Counted from the first letter of the stretch, positions 23,751 to 35,634 are shown. The stretch: 64,000 nucleotides of DNA from Drechslerella dactyloides (GCA_020064725.1 JAGTWJ010000019.1:2170001-2234000); one strand, 5' to 3'. The notes: generated by a model not told the origin, from the letters alone. Made by a program: numbers and translations.

Positions 23751-25246
23751 GTCGACGACGATGAGGGCGAGGAGGAGAGGTCGCGATGGTTGGATCTAGG
23801 GAGGGAGAGGGGGGAGAGGGAGGAGGTTGGAGGAGGAGGAAGGATGACGAGAGAGGGAGTGAATGGGAGTACGGTACACGTGGATTGGCGTGAAAACGTG
23901 ACTGGGTGTTTCCGCGGCGGCTGCACAGCGCTGTGAGTCAGCGCCCGCTCATAATTGTATCCCGCCGCAAAAAAGGGCGCGAGTCGTGACAGCCGCAGAT
24001 ATACTACTTATACACAGGTGATGTGTAAGCAGCGGTGGTGGTATAAGAGGTAGTGGTATAAGAGTGGTAGCAGTGTGAGAGTGTGGGGCGCAGGCGGGCG
24101 GCAGGCGTGCTTGGTTGCCGCGACTGACAGCTCACAGCGACAGACTTCAGACGAAGGATCGAAAGAGGCTGCAGAAGGTGGTCTCGTGACGTGCAGCGAT
24201 ATCGCTTTATTTATACTATCACTATTTATGGGGGCATTTATGATATATGCAGCATTTACTAGTGATGCACAGAGTGATATTCACTCGTAAATAGATAAAT
24301 ACACCATAATACCCTACTCGCAGATTATATAATCACCCTCGCCATAGATGGAGATTGTATGTAATTGTATTCGGGCGCAAGATTGGAGGGAGACTGGCGT
24401 GATGTGTTGCTCCCCTCTTCAATTGAATTGTGTTGCGTGGTGTCTTTTTTCCTCCTCGCTCTCGGCTGGCTGGCCGTCTGGCTGTCTTTTGCTGCTGGCT
24501 GGCCATCTCTTTTTTTTCCTTCTTTCCTTCTTTCCCTCTCTCTCTCCTCCTCCTTTGAACCTCCTCTCTTCTTCTTCTTCCCCTCCTCCCCGTCATCATC
24601 GCCATCATCGCCAACTTTTCCCATCGCCGCTGTTTTTCGCGGGCGTCCCGACTCCGAAGCAAACCTTCCTCCTCTTCTTTGCCTGAGAAGAGGGGCCTGC
24701 TGGTGCTCTTGTTTGACAGCCGCCGTTTGGCCCGTTTGTCTGGCCCCTCTCGCCGTTCCCGTTTCCCTCTCGATCAAACATCGCTAACCTCGTCCCAGTG
24801 TTTGTCACCGCCAGTACCACCACCACCATCGCACCGCCTGCCGAAGAGTGGCGGGCAAACATCTCCGCTTCCATCCACAGATCAAACCCGCCCTTCAACC
24901 TCCCTCCAAGCCTGCCAGGCCGTCCTTGTCTGCGTGTCGGCCTGGTCTTTGACTCCATCGTCGCCCCTGCCTGGCCGACGGCGCGCCAGCCGCAGACGCC
25001 GTCCGCTGAGACGCACGGAGCCCCTCCCCGTCCTCTCCCGAATCGCCGAATCTCAGTCTCCAGACTGCGCCGAATCCCATCTCCATCTCCAATCTCCAAT
25101 CTTCATCTCCATCTCCATCTCCAATCTTCATCTCCATCTCCATCTCCAATCTCCAATCGACAAAGCAGTCGACAAAGCAGTCGATAAAGCAATCGATAGA
25201 GACAGCGACCAATAAGGAGAGCATCGATAGGAAGGGAAAGGAAGAG
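23751..25246. other. Divergent promoter region
   Basis: About 1.5 kb separating msn5 (-) from the gene at 25247 (+), so it should contain both promoters. The msn5 side is A/G-rich on the plus strand. From 24440 to 24620 there is a long pyrimidine tract, a common feature of strong fungal promoters. A 71-codon plus frame at 24075-24290 with one hydrophobic segment is not convincing. Tandem repeats lie at its right end. Confidence 0.65.
25077..25198 (+). repeat. Two adjoining tandem arrays in the leader of the 25247 gene
   Basis: From about 25077 to 25158 there are hexamer-type units CATCTC/CAATCT. From about 25157 to 25198 there are roughly three to four units of a 12-base motif like GTCGACAAAGCA. 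They end about 50 bases before the ATG, so they lie in the probable 5' leader. Confidence 0.75.
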
Positions 25247-27535
25247 ATGGCGTTCCTCGGGTCGCCGCCGCAGTCGTACTGGCCGTCGCCGTTCGTCGCC
25301 GACCCGGCCTTCGACCCCGAGCTCACCGACCCGTCCGCCGGCCTCCACGACGCCCAGCAGCCGCCTCTGCCCCACGGCGTCCACCCCTCCCCGGACAATG
25401 CCGCCCACCACCATCACCACATCCTCGACCCGGCCCTCTCCGACGACATGCCCCCGCCCCAGGGCCAGCACCCCATCATCTTCCACCAGACCTCCCCGCA
25501 CTCCTACGCCCCGCCGCCCCCCTTCGAACAAGGCCTCCCGCCCCCCGACCAAATCTACTCGCCCACCCGCATCAGAGCCCCCTCGTCGAAGGACCTCCAG
25601 ACCCACAACAACGGCGAGGTCGTCATGGACGACGGCCACGGCGCCGCCTACATCGCCCCCGCCCAGCACCCTTTCCTCGGAAACGGCATGCACCACCCGG
25701 ACATGCACCAGCCCCTCGGCCAGCCGCCCCAGATCAAGTTCCGCGCGACCACAAACAACTCCGCCGGCTCCGGCAGCCACGGCCGCCGCCCCAAGATGAC
25801 CAAGGAGGAGCAGATGGCCCGCCGCCGCCTCCGCACCGACACCGACGAGTACCGCACCCAGGAGCGCGAGCGCATGCGCCGCCGCCGCGCGCGAGAGAAG
25901 GAGGAGCGCGAGAGGATGCGGAGAGAGCAGGAGGAGCAGCTCAGAGCCGAGGGTAAGGAGAGCTGGATCGCACCCGCTACCGCTCCCACCACCACTACCA
26001 CCACCACTACTACTATCACTACCTCCGCACCTGCCTCTATTGCTGCCGTCGTTGCTTCCACGCCCGCTGCCCCCAAGCGGAAGACCGTCAAGATGGTCAA
26101 GAAGAAAGCATCCGTCGCGGCCCCCGCCGCCGTGGACGAGGGTACGACCGCCGACAGTCGTTTCTAACCACATCTCGCCGACTCGTGCTAACATTCACCC
26201 TTCTCATCCACAGGTTTAGGCGCCGTCGAGGAGGACACCGCGCGAGAGAGCAAGCGCCAGGCCAAGGTCGACAGCCGAGCCGCCGCAGCCACCGAGGAGC
26301 CAGCCGCCGAGTCGATGGACGTGGAGGATGCCGCCGAAACTCTTAAAGATGAGGTCGAAAACCCGGCGGCGCAGAGCGAGGGTCCCGAAGAGCAGTCGGC
26401 CGACTCGGAAAAAGCGGCGGTCCAGCCTGAAGAGTCTGCGGAAAAGTCGCCCGACGGTCCTGAAGGAGAGGCCGGCAGCGAGGACCGAGACGAGAGCCCC
26501 GAAGATGATGCTGCGGGGAAGAAAGATGGAGCTCGCGCGTCCACCCGGCGTGCCGCCGTCGGAAAGTCAAATGCATCGACCCCCCGGCCCACGCGCTCGG
26601 CTGCCAAAGCCGCCCCCGCAAAGCCCGCAGCGCCCGCCCGCCCGTCGCGCGCCGCCCGATCCGCGCCCGAGCCCGACAAGGTCGTCCAGGAAATCACCAC
26701 CACCCGCTCCGGAAGGACCACCCGCAGCGCCCTCAGCAGCAAACCGGCCGTCAAGGACGAGCAGGCCGAGTCCCCGGTGCAGGCCGGCGCTGCTGCTAGC
26801 GCAGGAGCCGCAGCGGCGAACGCGGCAGCTCCGACGCCGCTCAAAATCACCACGCGCAAGCAGACGGTGACCACCGTGGCCAGCCCGTCTTCGCCGGCCG
26901 TCAGTAAGACCCGCGTGTCGCTCAAGTCGCTCTCCACCGCTGCCACCGCCCCGTCCGCGCCCACGGACGCCAAGTCGCCGTCCTCAGCGCGCACGGAGCC
27001 CAAGTCCGGACAAGCCATGGCGCCCGTCGTCATGCTGTTCGGCTATCCCGCCGGCGCCAACCCCCCCTGCGACGTCGGCTCCGTTTCCGTGACCGTGGAG
27101 AGCACGCGAACGGGGAAGATTTGCATGATGACTGCGGACGATATGCGGCGTCCGGCGACCCCCGCCGCCGACGAAGGCGCCGAATCAACCGACAGGATGG
27201 ACGTCGACGAGAACAAGGACAAGGACAAAGACGCCAACGAAGAAGGGGAGGCGTCGGAAAAGCCGGCCGGCAGCCAGCGCGGCTCGAGCACGCCCGACGC
27301 GAACGCGAGCGCGAACGGGCGCTTCAGCTGGGACCTGGTCGTGCAGGTGCTCAAGGCGGACGTCGGGTTCGACCCGGCGACGGACGAGCTGGTCGGGTTC
27401 CACCACAAGGACCCGTTGCTGCTGAGCTGCGACCGGCACCTGAACACGGCGATGACGATGGCGGCGAAGGAGGGCGTGCGGATGCCGAAGTGGTACGTCT
27501 ACGAGAAGCAGCAGCAGCCGCAGGCCCCGCAGTGA
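25247..27535 (+). CDS. Uncharacterised low-complexity protein, probably nuclear
   Basis: Exons 25247-26141 and 26214-27535 (intron 72 nt) give 738 residues. I do not recognise the family. The first 170 residues are Pro/His-rich. A long Arg/Glu-rich helix spans about residues 179-235 (MTKEEQMARRRLRTDTDEYR and onward). A Thr-rich run, Lys patches and an acidic, Ala/Ser-rich middle follow. Two non-repetitive islands look folded. One, around residues 585-630, starts APVVMLFGYPAGANPPCDVG. The other is the last about 70 residues, with FSWDLVVQVLKADVGFDP, HKDPLLLSCDRHLNTAM and GVRMPKWYVYE. Basic patches and acidic tracts suggest a chromatin or RNA-bound protein, but this is inference. Codon use is strongly G/C at the third position, as in its neighbours. 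Confidence 0.8.
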
Positions 27536-28194
27536 CCATCCTACTTGTTTCTCCACGTACGCATTTCATCACGGGTAGGATGTTATATCACTTTTACATC
27601 TAGTACTGTCTTTTCTGTTCATAGGATTGAGTGCTTTTACTGGGGTGCTTTACCCCGTTTATCAGATTCGATTCGATTCTGTCGTTTTTATCTTGAATTA
27701 TCGACTGTTGTTGTTGCGTTTAATACCCCTCTATTATAATCTGCGTGCTTGCCGGTTGCGGCGGTTTTTTTTTTTTCAATCGACTGCATTGCTTGTTTTT
27801 GTGATTTAGCCCGTATATAGTGAGAACGACGTTACTTTTTTATCTTATACTACAAAGTATACTGTACTAGCCTGCTGTGCGCTGTGTGGTGCGGTGATGT
27901 GATGTGACGAGTGAGTGCATTAGCGGCGAATCAGCGCAGGTGTTCTAGCTGTCGTTTGCTCAGCTGACGCGCTTGAGCTGCCTGCTTCCCTGCCCTGTCT
28001 CCTCGCCCCGTGCATCGCGGCCCCCGTCCGGCAGCGGGACCGCTATCGCATCGCATACTTAAAGCGGCGGTGCCCCTTCCGTCTTATCACACTCCTTCCT
28101 CTTTCCTCTTTCTTATCGATACTATATACACTCATTCTATAATACACTCACTCAACAATACCACCTCCACGATATACACGAGACTGTATTGAGT
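27536..28194. other. Intergenic, promoter of the S1/P1 nuclease gene
   Basis: Contains a poly-T run at about 27766-27777 and a CT-rich stretch at 28075-28115 close to the next start, typical of fungal leaders. No coding frame is credible. Confidence 0.6.
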
Positions 28195-29442
28195 ATGCGC
28201 CTGCTACCGTTCGCCGCAGGGCTGCTGGGTGTGCAAGAGGTGGCAGGATGGGGTTTCATGGGCCATAAAACGGTAGCGCTGCTGGCGTCACGGCATTTAT
28301 TACCGGAGACGGCGACGTTTGTGAGACGGTTCTTGTACCGCGATCAGAGTATTATGGATGCGGCCGTTTGGGCGGATCGATATGCGCATGTTCCGTTCGG
28401 ACGGTATTCGAAGGGGTGGCATTATATCGACGCGAGGGACGAGCCGCCGGTTTGGTGTGGGATTCGGTATAAACGGGATTGTGGGGATGATGCTGGTGAT
28501 GGCGGGTGTATTGTCTCCGCGCTCGTTAATATGGTTAGTTACATTTATACCCTATCCGTTTTTATACCTGTGCTTGTACCCCGTCCTTTCTACTTGAGGG
28601 TAGGTAAGTAAATCCTACCTCGGTAGATAGGTAGGCAGGTACGGGTAGATTGGTGTATATATCGTACAGAGCGTGTGTGTGTTTGTACGAGGGTATGGGC
28701 TAATATAATGAGGAGTGTATAGACGGCACGATTGCAGGATGAATCGCTACCGTGGCCGCAGCGAGCGCAAGCACTACGGTTCGTCCTACATTTCCTCGGC
28801 GACATCCACCAGCCACTACACACCGAACACCTCGCCCGCGGCGGCAACGGCGTCCACGTCCTCTTCCACGCGCGCGAGACGAATCTGCATTCGTTATGGG
28901 ACGGAGCAATGCTCGAACGAATCTGGGGCCGCGGCGCGGACCGCAACGTCGCCCTCCTCACCACCGCGCTCGACGGTCGTCTTTCCGACGGCGGAATGTA
29001 CGCTCTCGATCGCCCACGCTGGCGGGCGTGTCTTGACGTTACGAGTGTGCAGGAGTGTGCGGTCATCTGGGCTTCCGATGCGAATAAATACGTGTGTAGT
29101 TATGTACTCGCGTCCCCCGTCGAGGGGAAGGAGCTTGGTGGACCGTATGCGGATGGGGCGGTGCCGATTATCGAGCGGATGGTCGCGGCGGCGGGGTATC
29201 GTCTTGCCGGATGGTTGAATACGATTGTTACCGGTCGCGACGGGCTGGATGAGGTGCCGAGTACGTATACGGCGTATAGCGGGGAAGGGGGTGATGCGCT
29301 GTACGGTGTTGTGGAGGGACGGGATGCTGAGGATGTGGTTATCGATAAGGCGATTGAGGAGTATGAGCGGGTGTATGGTGTTGAATATGGGTGTCACGAT
29401 CACGATCACGGTTCGTGGGAGGGGATTAAAGTACAGCATTGA
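28195..29442 (+). CDS. Secreted S1/P1-type nuclease
   Basis: Exons 28195-28533 and 28723-29442 give 352 residues. A signal peptide of about 18 residues ends at AG, leaving Trp19 as the mature N-terminus. In this family the N-terminal Trp binds zinc. The other zinc ligands are in place: His24 (WGFMGH), Asp61 (VWADRY), His76 (GWHYID), then His and Asp in VLHFLGDIHQPLH, and His and Asp in NLHSLWD. S1/P1 enzymes are extracellular, zinc-dependent nucleases of single-stranded DNA and RNA with 3'-nucleotidase activity. The ATG at 28195 is the first in the frame. The 189-nt intron is longer than most here and carries short GGTAGGTA-like repeats. The C-terminus is His/Asp-rich (CHDHDHGSWEG). Confidence 0.9.
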
Positions 29443-29628
29443 TACGGTCATTATGGTTAAGTACTTGTCGGAAGTTGGAGTTGAGGTGTGAGAGTTTAGT
29501 GTACTGTATTACCTGTGAGTGTTATAATATTTATACGGTGCATACGCATGATGTATGAATGGACAGTGTCTATGTCTACACTTTTATATCGATCGAATCG
29601 GCCGTAATATACAGGGTAATGGTAACGA

Positions 29629-31955
29629 CTATCGCAATCCTAACCGCTCCTCGACCCGCCGCCGCACGTCCGCCATCTCCGCGCCCTGCCCTTCAAACAT
29701 GCGCTCCACCCGCATCTGCAGCGTCGAGCGGTCGCCCGTGCCCAGAATCTGCACCAGCCGGTCGATTGCACGGCCGTCCCTCTCCGTCTCCTCCTCCGCC
29801 TCTTCCTGCCCGTCTTCTTCATCTCCACTCGGCGGCTGTTCATCGCCGTCGCCGTCGTCCACGTCCGCTGGTATGATCGGCCCGTACCGGTCTGTGAACC
29901 ACGGCCGGAGCGCCGCGGGTACCAGACCGACCTCCATCAGCGCCGACGCCCGCTGCGGCACCGTCAATCCATTCGGAAACCCGACGCCCTCGTCCACCAT
30001 CGCTATCAACGTCGCCTGCAAATCCGCCTCGCCGACTTCAAACGGCGCCTCGTCCCCACCGACGTCCATCATCACCTGCCGTTCCACCTGTCCGGCCGCC
30101 GGCTGCGGCGGCGTGTAATCCGGCAGCAGACTGCGAAGGAACACCTGAAACATGCCAGCGCGGCCCACGTTCCCGCCGCCGGCCGTCGCTGCCGCTGCGA
30201 CGGCGCGCTCCTCTTGCGCTTCCATCTCCTTCTGGTAGCTGCTCTCCGCGCCGGTGGGAGGTAGCACGTCCCATGTGTAGCCTTGGTCTTCGCGTAGTGC
30301 ACGGGGTAGATATCCGATCAGCGTCCGTCCTTCCCGCGGGTCCATTAGAAACACGTGCCGCGCGAGGTCCCGCAGCCGTTCACCCGCGTACACCACGTCC
30401 GGTGCCTTGCCATCGGTCTGCACTTTACCCATCGCGCTGATCGTGGCGAGGAGGAAGCTTGCATGCTCGGGGATGTTCCACAGGTCGCTCATCCGCGCGA
30501 CGTACAGCTCGGCCAGCAGCCCGCTCGTGTCGTCCGGCGGCAGACACCCCCACAAGCCCTCCGGCAGACTCCCGCCGCTCGCCTCGGACAGACTCCCGTG
30601 CAGCTTTGTCAACATCCACGGAAACCGGGCGACCGCGTCCGACAAGGCGTCTTTCGCGCCGTCCGCATCACCCGCCATCAGATGCGCCAGCGCGGTCGAA
30701 TACGCGATATTCGGGTTCCGCCGCCATATGTCAACGAGCGCCGGCGTCCCCGCCAGCTCCAACAGCACCTCTGGCGCCCGACTCTTCAGCGCGTACTGGT
30801 CCACCAACAGCACTAAACACAGCGGATCGCGCAGCGGGTCCATCTGTAATAACAACCGGACGAACTCCAGCCCCGTGCGCCAGAGTCCCCGCCGCGACAG
30901 CGAGAGAATGTACCGCCACCCCGCAAAATACAGCTCGCGGTCCTCGAACCGGTGGAACGCCACCCGCGCGGATCCCGCCGCGAGCGCCTGTGCGAAGAGG
31001 GAGTGCGTGCTGCGGCCGAGCGCGTGTAGTGCCCGCGCTATGAGCGTCTGCGCGGCGGCTTGGTCGGTCGATTGGGTTAGCGCGATGTGCGAGGCTTGCA
31101 GCAGCGTTGATATGTGGTAGGGGTGTGCGCTCAGATGCGTGAACATGCGGTCCGGGTCTAGCATTACATTAGAACACTTCGTAGATTAGTTGGTATGGGA
31201 GAGGTACCCATTGAGCGGACGCATTCGTTGAACTGGCGCTGCACGTCCTGGTATGCCCGCGAATGGACGTACTGGAATAGCGTGGTGCCGTCGGGCCGCC
31301 GCTCCACCAGCTCCATTGAGAGCCCGCCGCTGCCTTCGCGGGGCCAGCCGTCGCCTCGCTGCACGAAGACGTTGCGACGGCCGATGTTGCTCGCGAGGCG
31401 CTGGGCGCGCTGTTGCCGTGGATCGTGGTGGGCGCCGGCGCCGGACTCGCGGGTGGCGGCGCGGCCGAAGAGACGGCGCATTTCATTCTCGGAGTCGAGG
31501 GAGCGGGGGTCTATGTGGAGCAGCGACTGTAGCTGTGAGTCGGCGGATGTGGCGGTTGCGGTGGAGTGTGATGCCGTGTCTTTCGATATGGAGGTGGATT
31601 TGAGGGATTCTAAGGCGGCGTCAAAGTCGTCGTCCGGCGTTTGGGTGTCGTCCACCTCCTTGGCTTTCGCTTTGGATTTCTTCTTTTTCTTCTTCTTCTT
31701 GGGTTTTGAGGTTGAGGTCGTGGTCGTGATGGTGTCGGTCGTCGGTTCGTCGTCGGTGTCGTTATCGTCGTCCGCGGCTTCCTCGAGTTCGGCGTTCAGC
31801 ATGGAGAAGATGTTGGCCTTCGTATTGGCTACGGGTTCCTCGTCCGCTTCGTCGTCGTCGCTGGGTTCCGCGGGGTCGCTCGCAGCTGCTGCGAGTGCGG
31901 CGAGGCGCTCCTGCTCGGCCCGCTGCTGGGCCTTCCTGAGAGCGCGGGAAGACAT
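29629..31955 (-). CDS. rqc1: Ribosome quality control subunit Rqc1 (TCF25/NULP1 family)
   Basis: Two exons, 31208-31955 and 29629-31157, with a 50-nt intron, give 758 residues. The N-terminus is acidic, followed by a Lys block (residues about 88-103, KPKKKKKKKKSKAKAK). The TCF25 domain then runs from roughly residue 240, with FNECVRSMDPDRMFTHLSAH spliced across the intron, HPYHISTLLQASHI, and the repeat-like helices after it. The C-terminus is acidic and ends in a short helix. Rqc1 works with the Ltn1 ligase, Rqc2 and Cdc48 on stalled 60S subunits to degrade nascent chains. It is convergent with the nuclease gene (186 bases apart) and divergent from alg11 (288 bases between starts). Confidence 0.9.
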
Positions 31956-32243
31956 CGTGGAGCTTCTCCTGTGAACGGAGCGTTAGCAGCTGTATCCGTC
32001 TGTTCAGGTATTGGTGCTCACCTGGCTGTTGGCTATCGTGGTATCATAAGGGCGATGTTGGTGATGATGGTGGTGAAAAGTGGGAGGAAGAAGGTGAGTC
32101 TTCGAATGATGCGGCGGGGATTGGCCGCATTGGCGTCATGACGGCCAACATCCGCTTTGTCCCACGTCTCCCCGCACCGCTATCGCCAACATACGCTCCA
32201 ACGTCGACATCTTCTCTCGCGGCTTCATCCACCCTCTCTCGCG
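31956..32243. promoter_or_regulatory. Shared bidirectional promoter of rqc1 and alg11
   Basis: Only 288 bases separate the two divergent start codons, so both promoters must sit here or overlap the genes. I see no clear TATA box. Confidence 0.6.
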
Positions 32244-33938
32244 ATGGACGGCCCGCTGTCGCCTCCTGACGGCGAGGCATGCTCCCACTGCGGCTACCTG
32301 CCCTTCGTGCTCGCCGCCCTTCCGATTCTGCTCCCGGCGCTGCTCCTCCTGCTCCACCGGCCGCTGCTGCTCCTCCTCGGGGTCTACATCCGCAGCCTCA
32401 ACGGCGACAAACGGGACGTCCTCCTCCGCATCTCGGAGGAGGAAGCCGTCCGGACTGCGAAACAGTCGCCGAAGCCAAGCCTCATAGTCGGCTTCTTCCA
32501 CCCTTACTGGTACCTCCTTCGAGCCTGACACGCGATCCGTCGTCGCAAGACATCTCGCTGACAACCTCCCAGCAATGCGGGTGGCGGCGGCGAGCGCGTT
32601 CTCTGGGCCGCCGTCCACGCCAATCAGCAGCGCCACCCGCACATACTCAATGTAGTCTACACGGGGGACCAGGTCTCGAAGGCGACGATTCTGGGCAACG
32701 TGCGGACCCGGTTCGATATCGACCTCGACCCGTCCCTCGTCCAGTTCATCCACCTGCAGAAACGGCACCTCGTCTCGGCGGCGACTTGGCCGCGACTCAC
32801 GCTGCTCCTGCAGTCCGTCGGCTCCGTCTTCCTCGCCGCCGAGGCCTTCGCGATGCTCGTGCCGGACGTGTACATTGACACCATGGGCTACGCTTTCACC
32901 GTCCTCCTCGCCAAGCGGCTCTTCGGCATCCCGACGGCAGCCTACGTCCATTACCCCACCATCAGCACCGACATGCTCGGCGCGCTGTCCCCGGGCGCGG
33001 GCAAGCTGAAGAAGCGGTACTGGCAGCTGTTCGCCCTTCTGTACAGCTACGCGGGGAAGGGAATCGATGTCGTGGTCGCGAATAGCAGCTGGACGGCAGC
33101 GCACCTGAACGCTCTGTGGCGGGGCCGCGTCGGCCCCGGAGTGCCGCCGTTCGACCGGCTTCTGAACGCCGCCATCAAGTTTGTGTCAAGCGGTTCCGGA
33201 CGGCGGGAAAGCGTGGAGGTGCTGTTCCCGCCATGCGCGGTGGGCAAACTGGTCGACGCGATACCGCTCGACGAGCCGTGCCCGCCGCGCGACAACGTGA
33301 TACTATACATCGCGCAATTCCGGCCGGAAAAGAACCACATCCTCGTCCTCCACGCCTTCCAGCGTTTCCTAACAACAGCACCGAAGAACCTGCAGGACAC
33401 AAAGCTCGTGCTCGTAGGCTCCGTCCGCGAAGACCAGGATGAGAAGAAAGTCTACGAGCTGCGACTGCTGGCGCGCGAGCTCCAAGTGGAGGAAAACGTG
33501 CTATTCGTAACGAACGCGCCCTGGCCAGACGTCATCGGATGGCTCGGGCGGGCGAGCGTCGGTGTCAACGCGATGTGGAACGAGCATTTCGGGATAGGCG
33601 TCGTGGAGTACCAGGCCGCGGGGCTCATCTGCGTCGTGCACGACAGCGGCGGACCGAAGATGGACATCGTGGTTGAAGTCGATGGCAGCAGGACTGGTAA
33701 GTCACGCGGAAACGGCGGCCTAGGATGACTTTCTAATGTATCGAGTATAGGGTATCACGCGACTACGGCGGAGGAATACGCGGATGGCTTCCGGGAAGCT
33801 TTGTCGCTCGATCCTGCCGAGACGGCAGCGATGCGCAGGCGAGCGCGCCAGTCGGCGATGCGGTTCTCGGAGGAGATATTCGCGGATGGATGGGACGGGA
33901 TGATGAATACGCTTTTGGGGTTGCGTAGATCGCAGTGA
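32244..33938 (+). CDS. alg11: GDP-Man:Man3GlcNAc2-PP-dolichol alpha-1,2-mannosyltransferase Alg11
   Basis: Exons 32244-32509, 32573-33696 and 33751-33938 give 525 residues, the normal size. A membrane anchor of Leu/Pro-rich sequence lies at about residues 16-45. The Gly-rich motif NAGGGGERVLW, recreated across the first intron, and DVYIDTMGYAFT follow. The GT4 donor site is NEHFGIGVVEYQAAGLI, which contains the EX7E motif. Alg11 adds the fourth and fifth mannoses to the lipid-linked oligosaccharide on the cytosolic face of the ER, an essential step of N-glycosylation. Starts upstream of 32244 in the same frame (32157) would lengthen the N-terminus without any conserved gain. The 3' end converges with cox18, leaving 203 bases. 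Confidence 0.95.
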
Positions 33939-34141
33939 TGTGGGCTGCGAGATTTTAGAACCACGGACGCTGATATGGTGTCTATTGCATTTACCTAGCT
34001 TGATACCCACGTGCCGGTATTTCACACATCTCTTCTACGAACTTTTGGTTTGCACGATGCTGGATTCTATTCAACCTCATAACTATCGCCATTTATGCAT
34101 ACAGATAGTAGGTACATCTAAGTAGATCCAAGGCTATGCGC

Positions 34142-35312
34142 TTACGCCGCCTTGTTGACATGACCGAGAACTCTTGGCCGGTCAACGGGCTTTACCGTCC
34201 GCGGCATGGGTAACAACCGGCCCAAGATGGCGTTCTGCAGCAGCGAATACGTACTCGACGTGGACCAGTAGAGCAGCAAGATGGCCGGCGCGTTGAGAGT
34301 CACGGGGAGGATGAGGATGCTCATGGCCATCAGACCGTTGCGCAGACCCTTTCTCCAGCCCGTGACGTTTTGCGCACTCGCTTGCACCGACTAAAAACCA
34401 GATTGTCAGCGACGGACATGACGGTCCGTTCCGATCATGGGTGGGACAACTCACGGCGATGTTGGTGAATACGGTCAGTGAAAAGACGATGGGCAATATG
34501 AACATCGGATCCGGCTGCAGCAGGTCCGGGAACCAGCCGTCGATACCACCGTGCTGCATCTGCGCGCGGACCGCGGCTGTGATCTCGTCCATGCCACTTG
34601 CGCTCCCGACCGGAACGGACGCATCCGCATCGGTAGACGCGGCGGCGAGGGTATCGACTTCCGCGTCAGAACCAGCCGCCGACGCATCTCCCGGTGTAAC
34701 GGTCCACCAGTGTCCGACACCCGCGAGCCGTCGCACGCTGACGGATGCTAAGATCCACACGGGAATCTGCACCAGCCCAACATAACTCTTCCACGCCTGA
34801 CACCCGAACTGACGGTACAGCTGTCGTCGCTTCCGCGCGGTGCGAAGCAGCACCTCGCGCTGCCACTTCTGGGGCGTGTCGTAAATCTTGCGGCCGACGA
34901 GCTCGGCGGGGGTAGCCGGGTCCGCGGGGTGCACCGCCTTTGCAACCTGGCGACGGTGGACGGCAGCCCAGGCGTGCAGCAACGGTGACAATCCGAGTCG
35001 GGTGCGCGTCTGACGGTGGCCGTAGAGGCTGAACGGCAGAGTGACGACAGTGCGCGCGATTACAGCGACGAGTGGGATTGCGAACAGCCATGGGAGCGAG
35101 GTCGCGGTTTGTAGCTGCAGAATGAGGGACTGAGTGGTGTCGAAGACCGAGGTTATCGCGTCAGCGGCCGAGGTTGAGAAGGCGCGATGACGGTCCGAAC
35201 TGGCGCCATTCGGTATAGCGTGAGGGAGCTGGAGGACGGCGATGGATGCATGGTGGCCACGAAAGTGGTAGTGGTGAAGGTAACGAGGGAAGGTCGTTGG
35301 CCGCAAGGGCAT
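34142..35312 (-). CDS. cox18: Mitochondrial inner-membrane insertase Cox18 (Oxa1/YidC family)
   Basis: Exons 34455-35312 and 34142-34390 (64-nt intron, donor GTGAGT) give 368 residues. A basic, His/Ser-rich presequence of about 60 residues precedes the first membrane helix (LPWLFAIPLVAVIARTVVTL). The YidC/Oxa core follows, with WKSYVGLVQIPVWILASVSV, PMFILPIVFSLTVFTNIA and, after the intron, a pair of helices including NAPAILLLYWSTSSTYSLLQ. An insertion of about 60 residues rich in Asp, Ala and Ser separates helices 2 and 3. Cox18 exports the C-terminal domain of Cox2 across the inner membrane during complex IV assembly. The ATG chosen (complement of 35310-35312) is the first in frame. A small gene ends 88 bases upstream on the same strand. 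Confidence 0.88.
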
Positions 35313-35400
35313 GGTGGGGCTGGTGTAGTCGTGGTGGTGGTGGAGGAGCCAAGTCTCGTGATGTTGCAAAATGAGCTACTCCAACACAAGTGCTTGCTTG

Positions 35401-35634
35401 TTAGACCATCTTCTCCTTGTCCGATGTCGTCTCGATATTGACCAAGCTGTTGAACCAGACGAAGAAGCCGCGAGTCCAGCTCTTCCGCTTCGAAGGTTCG
35501 TAGTCCAGCTCGTTGCTCCCGGCCGTGGGTCTGGGGTAGGTATACCGGACATCCAGAGTTTGCCCTGCGGTTGGCTGGGCTGCGGCCGGTGAGTTGCCGC
35601 CGTCGAGGCCCTTGACGAATACGATATCCTCCAT
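35401..35634 (-). CDS. Small conserved-looking protein, 77 residues
   Basis: A single-exon frame with an ATG (complement of 35632-35634) and TAA stop. Third codon positions are overwhelmingly C or G, as in the real genes around it, so I consider it coding. The protein starts MEDIVFVKGLDGGNSP, has TYPRPTAGSNELDYEPSKRK and then an aromatic segment (WTRGFFVWFNSLVNIE). No signal peptide or full membrane helix is visible. Family unknown to me. It ends 88 bases before the cox18 start on the same strand, so the two could share a transcript, or this frame could be an upstream regulatory ORF of cox18. Confidence 0.6.
   Translation of the reverse strand: MEDIVFVKGLDGGNSPAAAQPTAGQTLDVRYTYPRPTAGSNELDYEPSKRKSWTRGFFVWFNSLVNIETTSDKEKMV

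Noticed and set aside
25077..25198. Tandem repeats considered as a CRISPR-like array
   Set aside because: Units are 6 and 12 bases with no spacers, in a eukaryotic leader. They are simple tandem repeats.
25103..26194. 363-codon minus-strand ORF
   Set aside because: It is antisense to the first exon of the 738-residue protein gene. Its composition (Gly/Val/Leu repeats) mirrors the codon bias of the true strand.
32136..33104. 322-codon minus-strand ORF
   Set aside because: It is antisense to alg11, whose spliced frame is complete and conserved. The antisense product has no domain.
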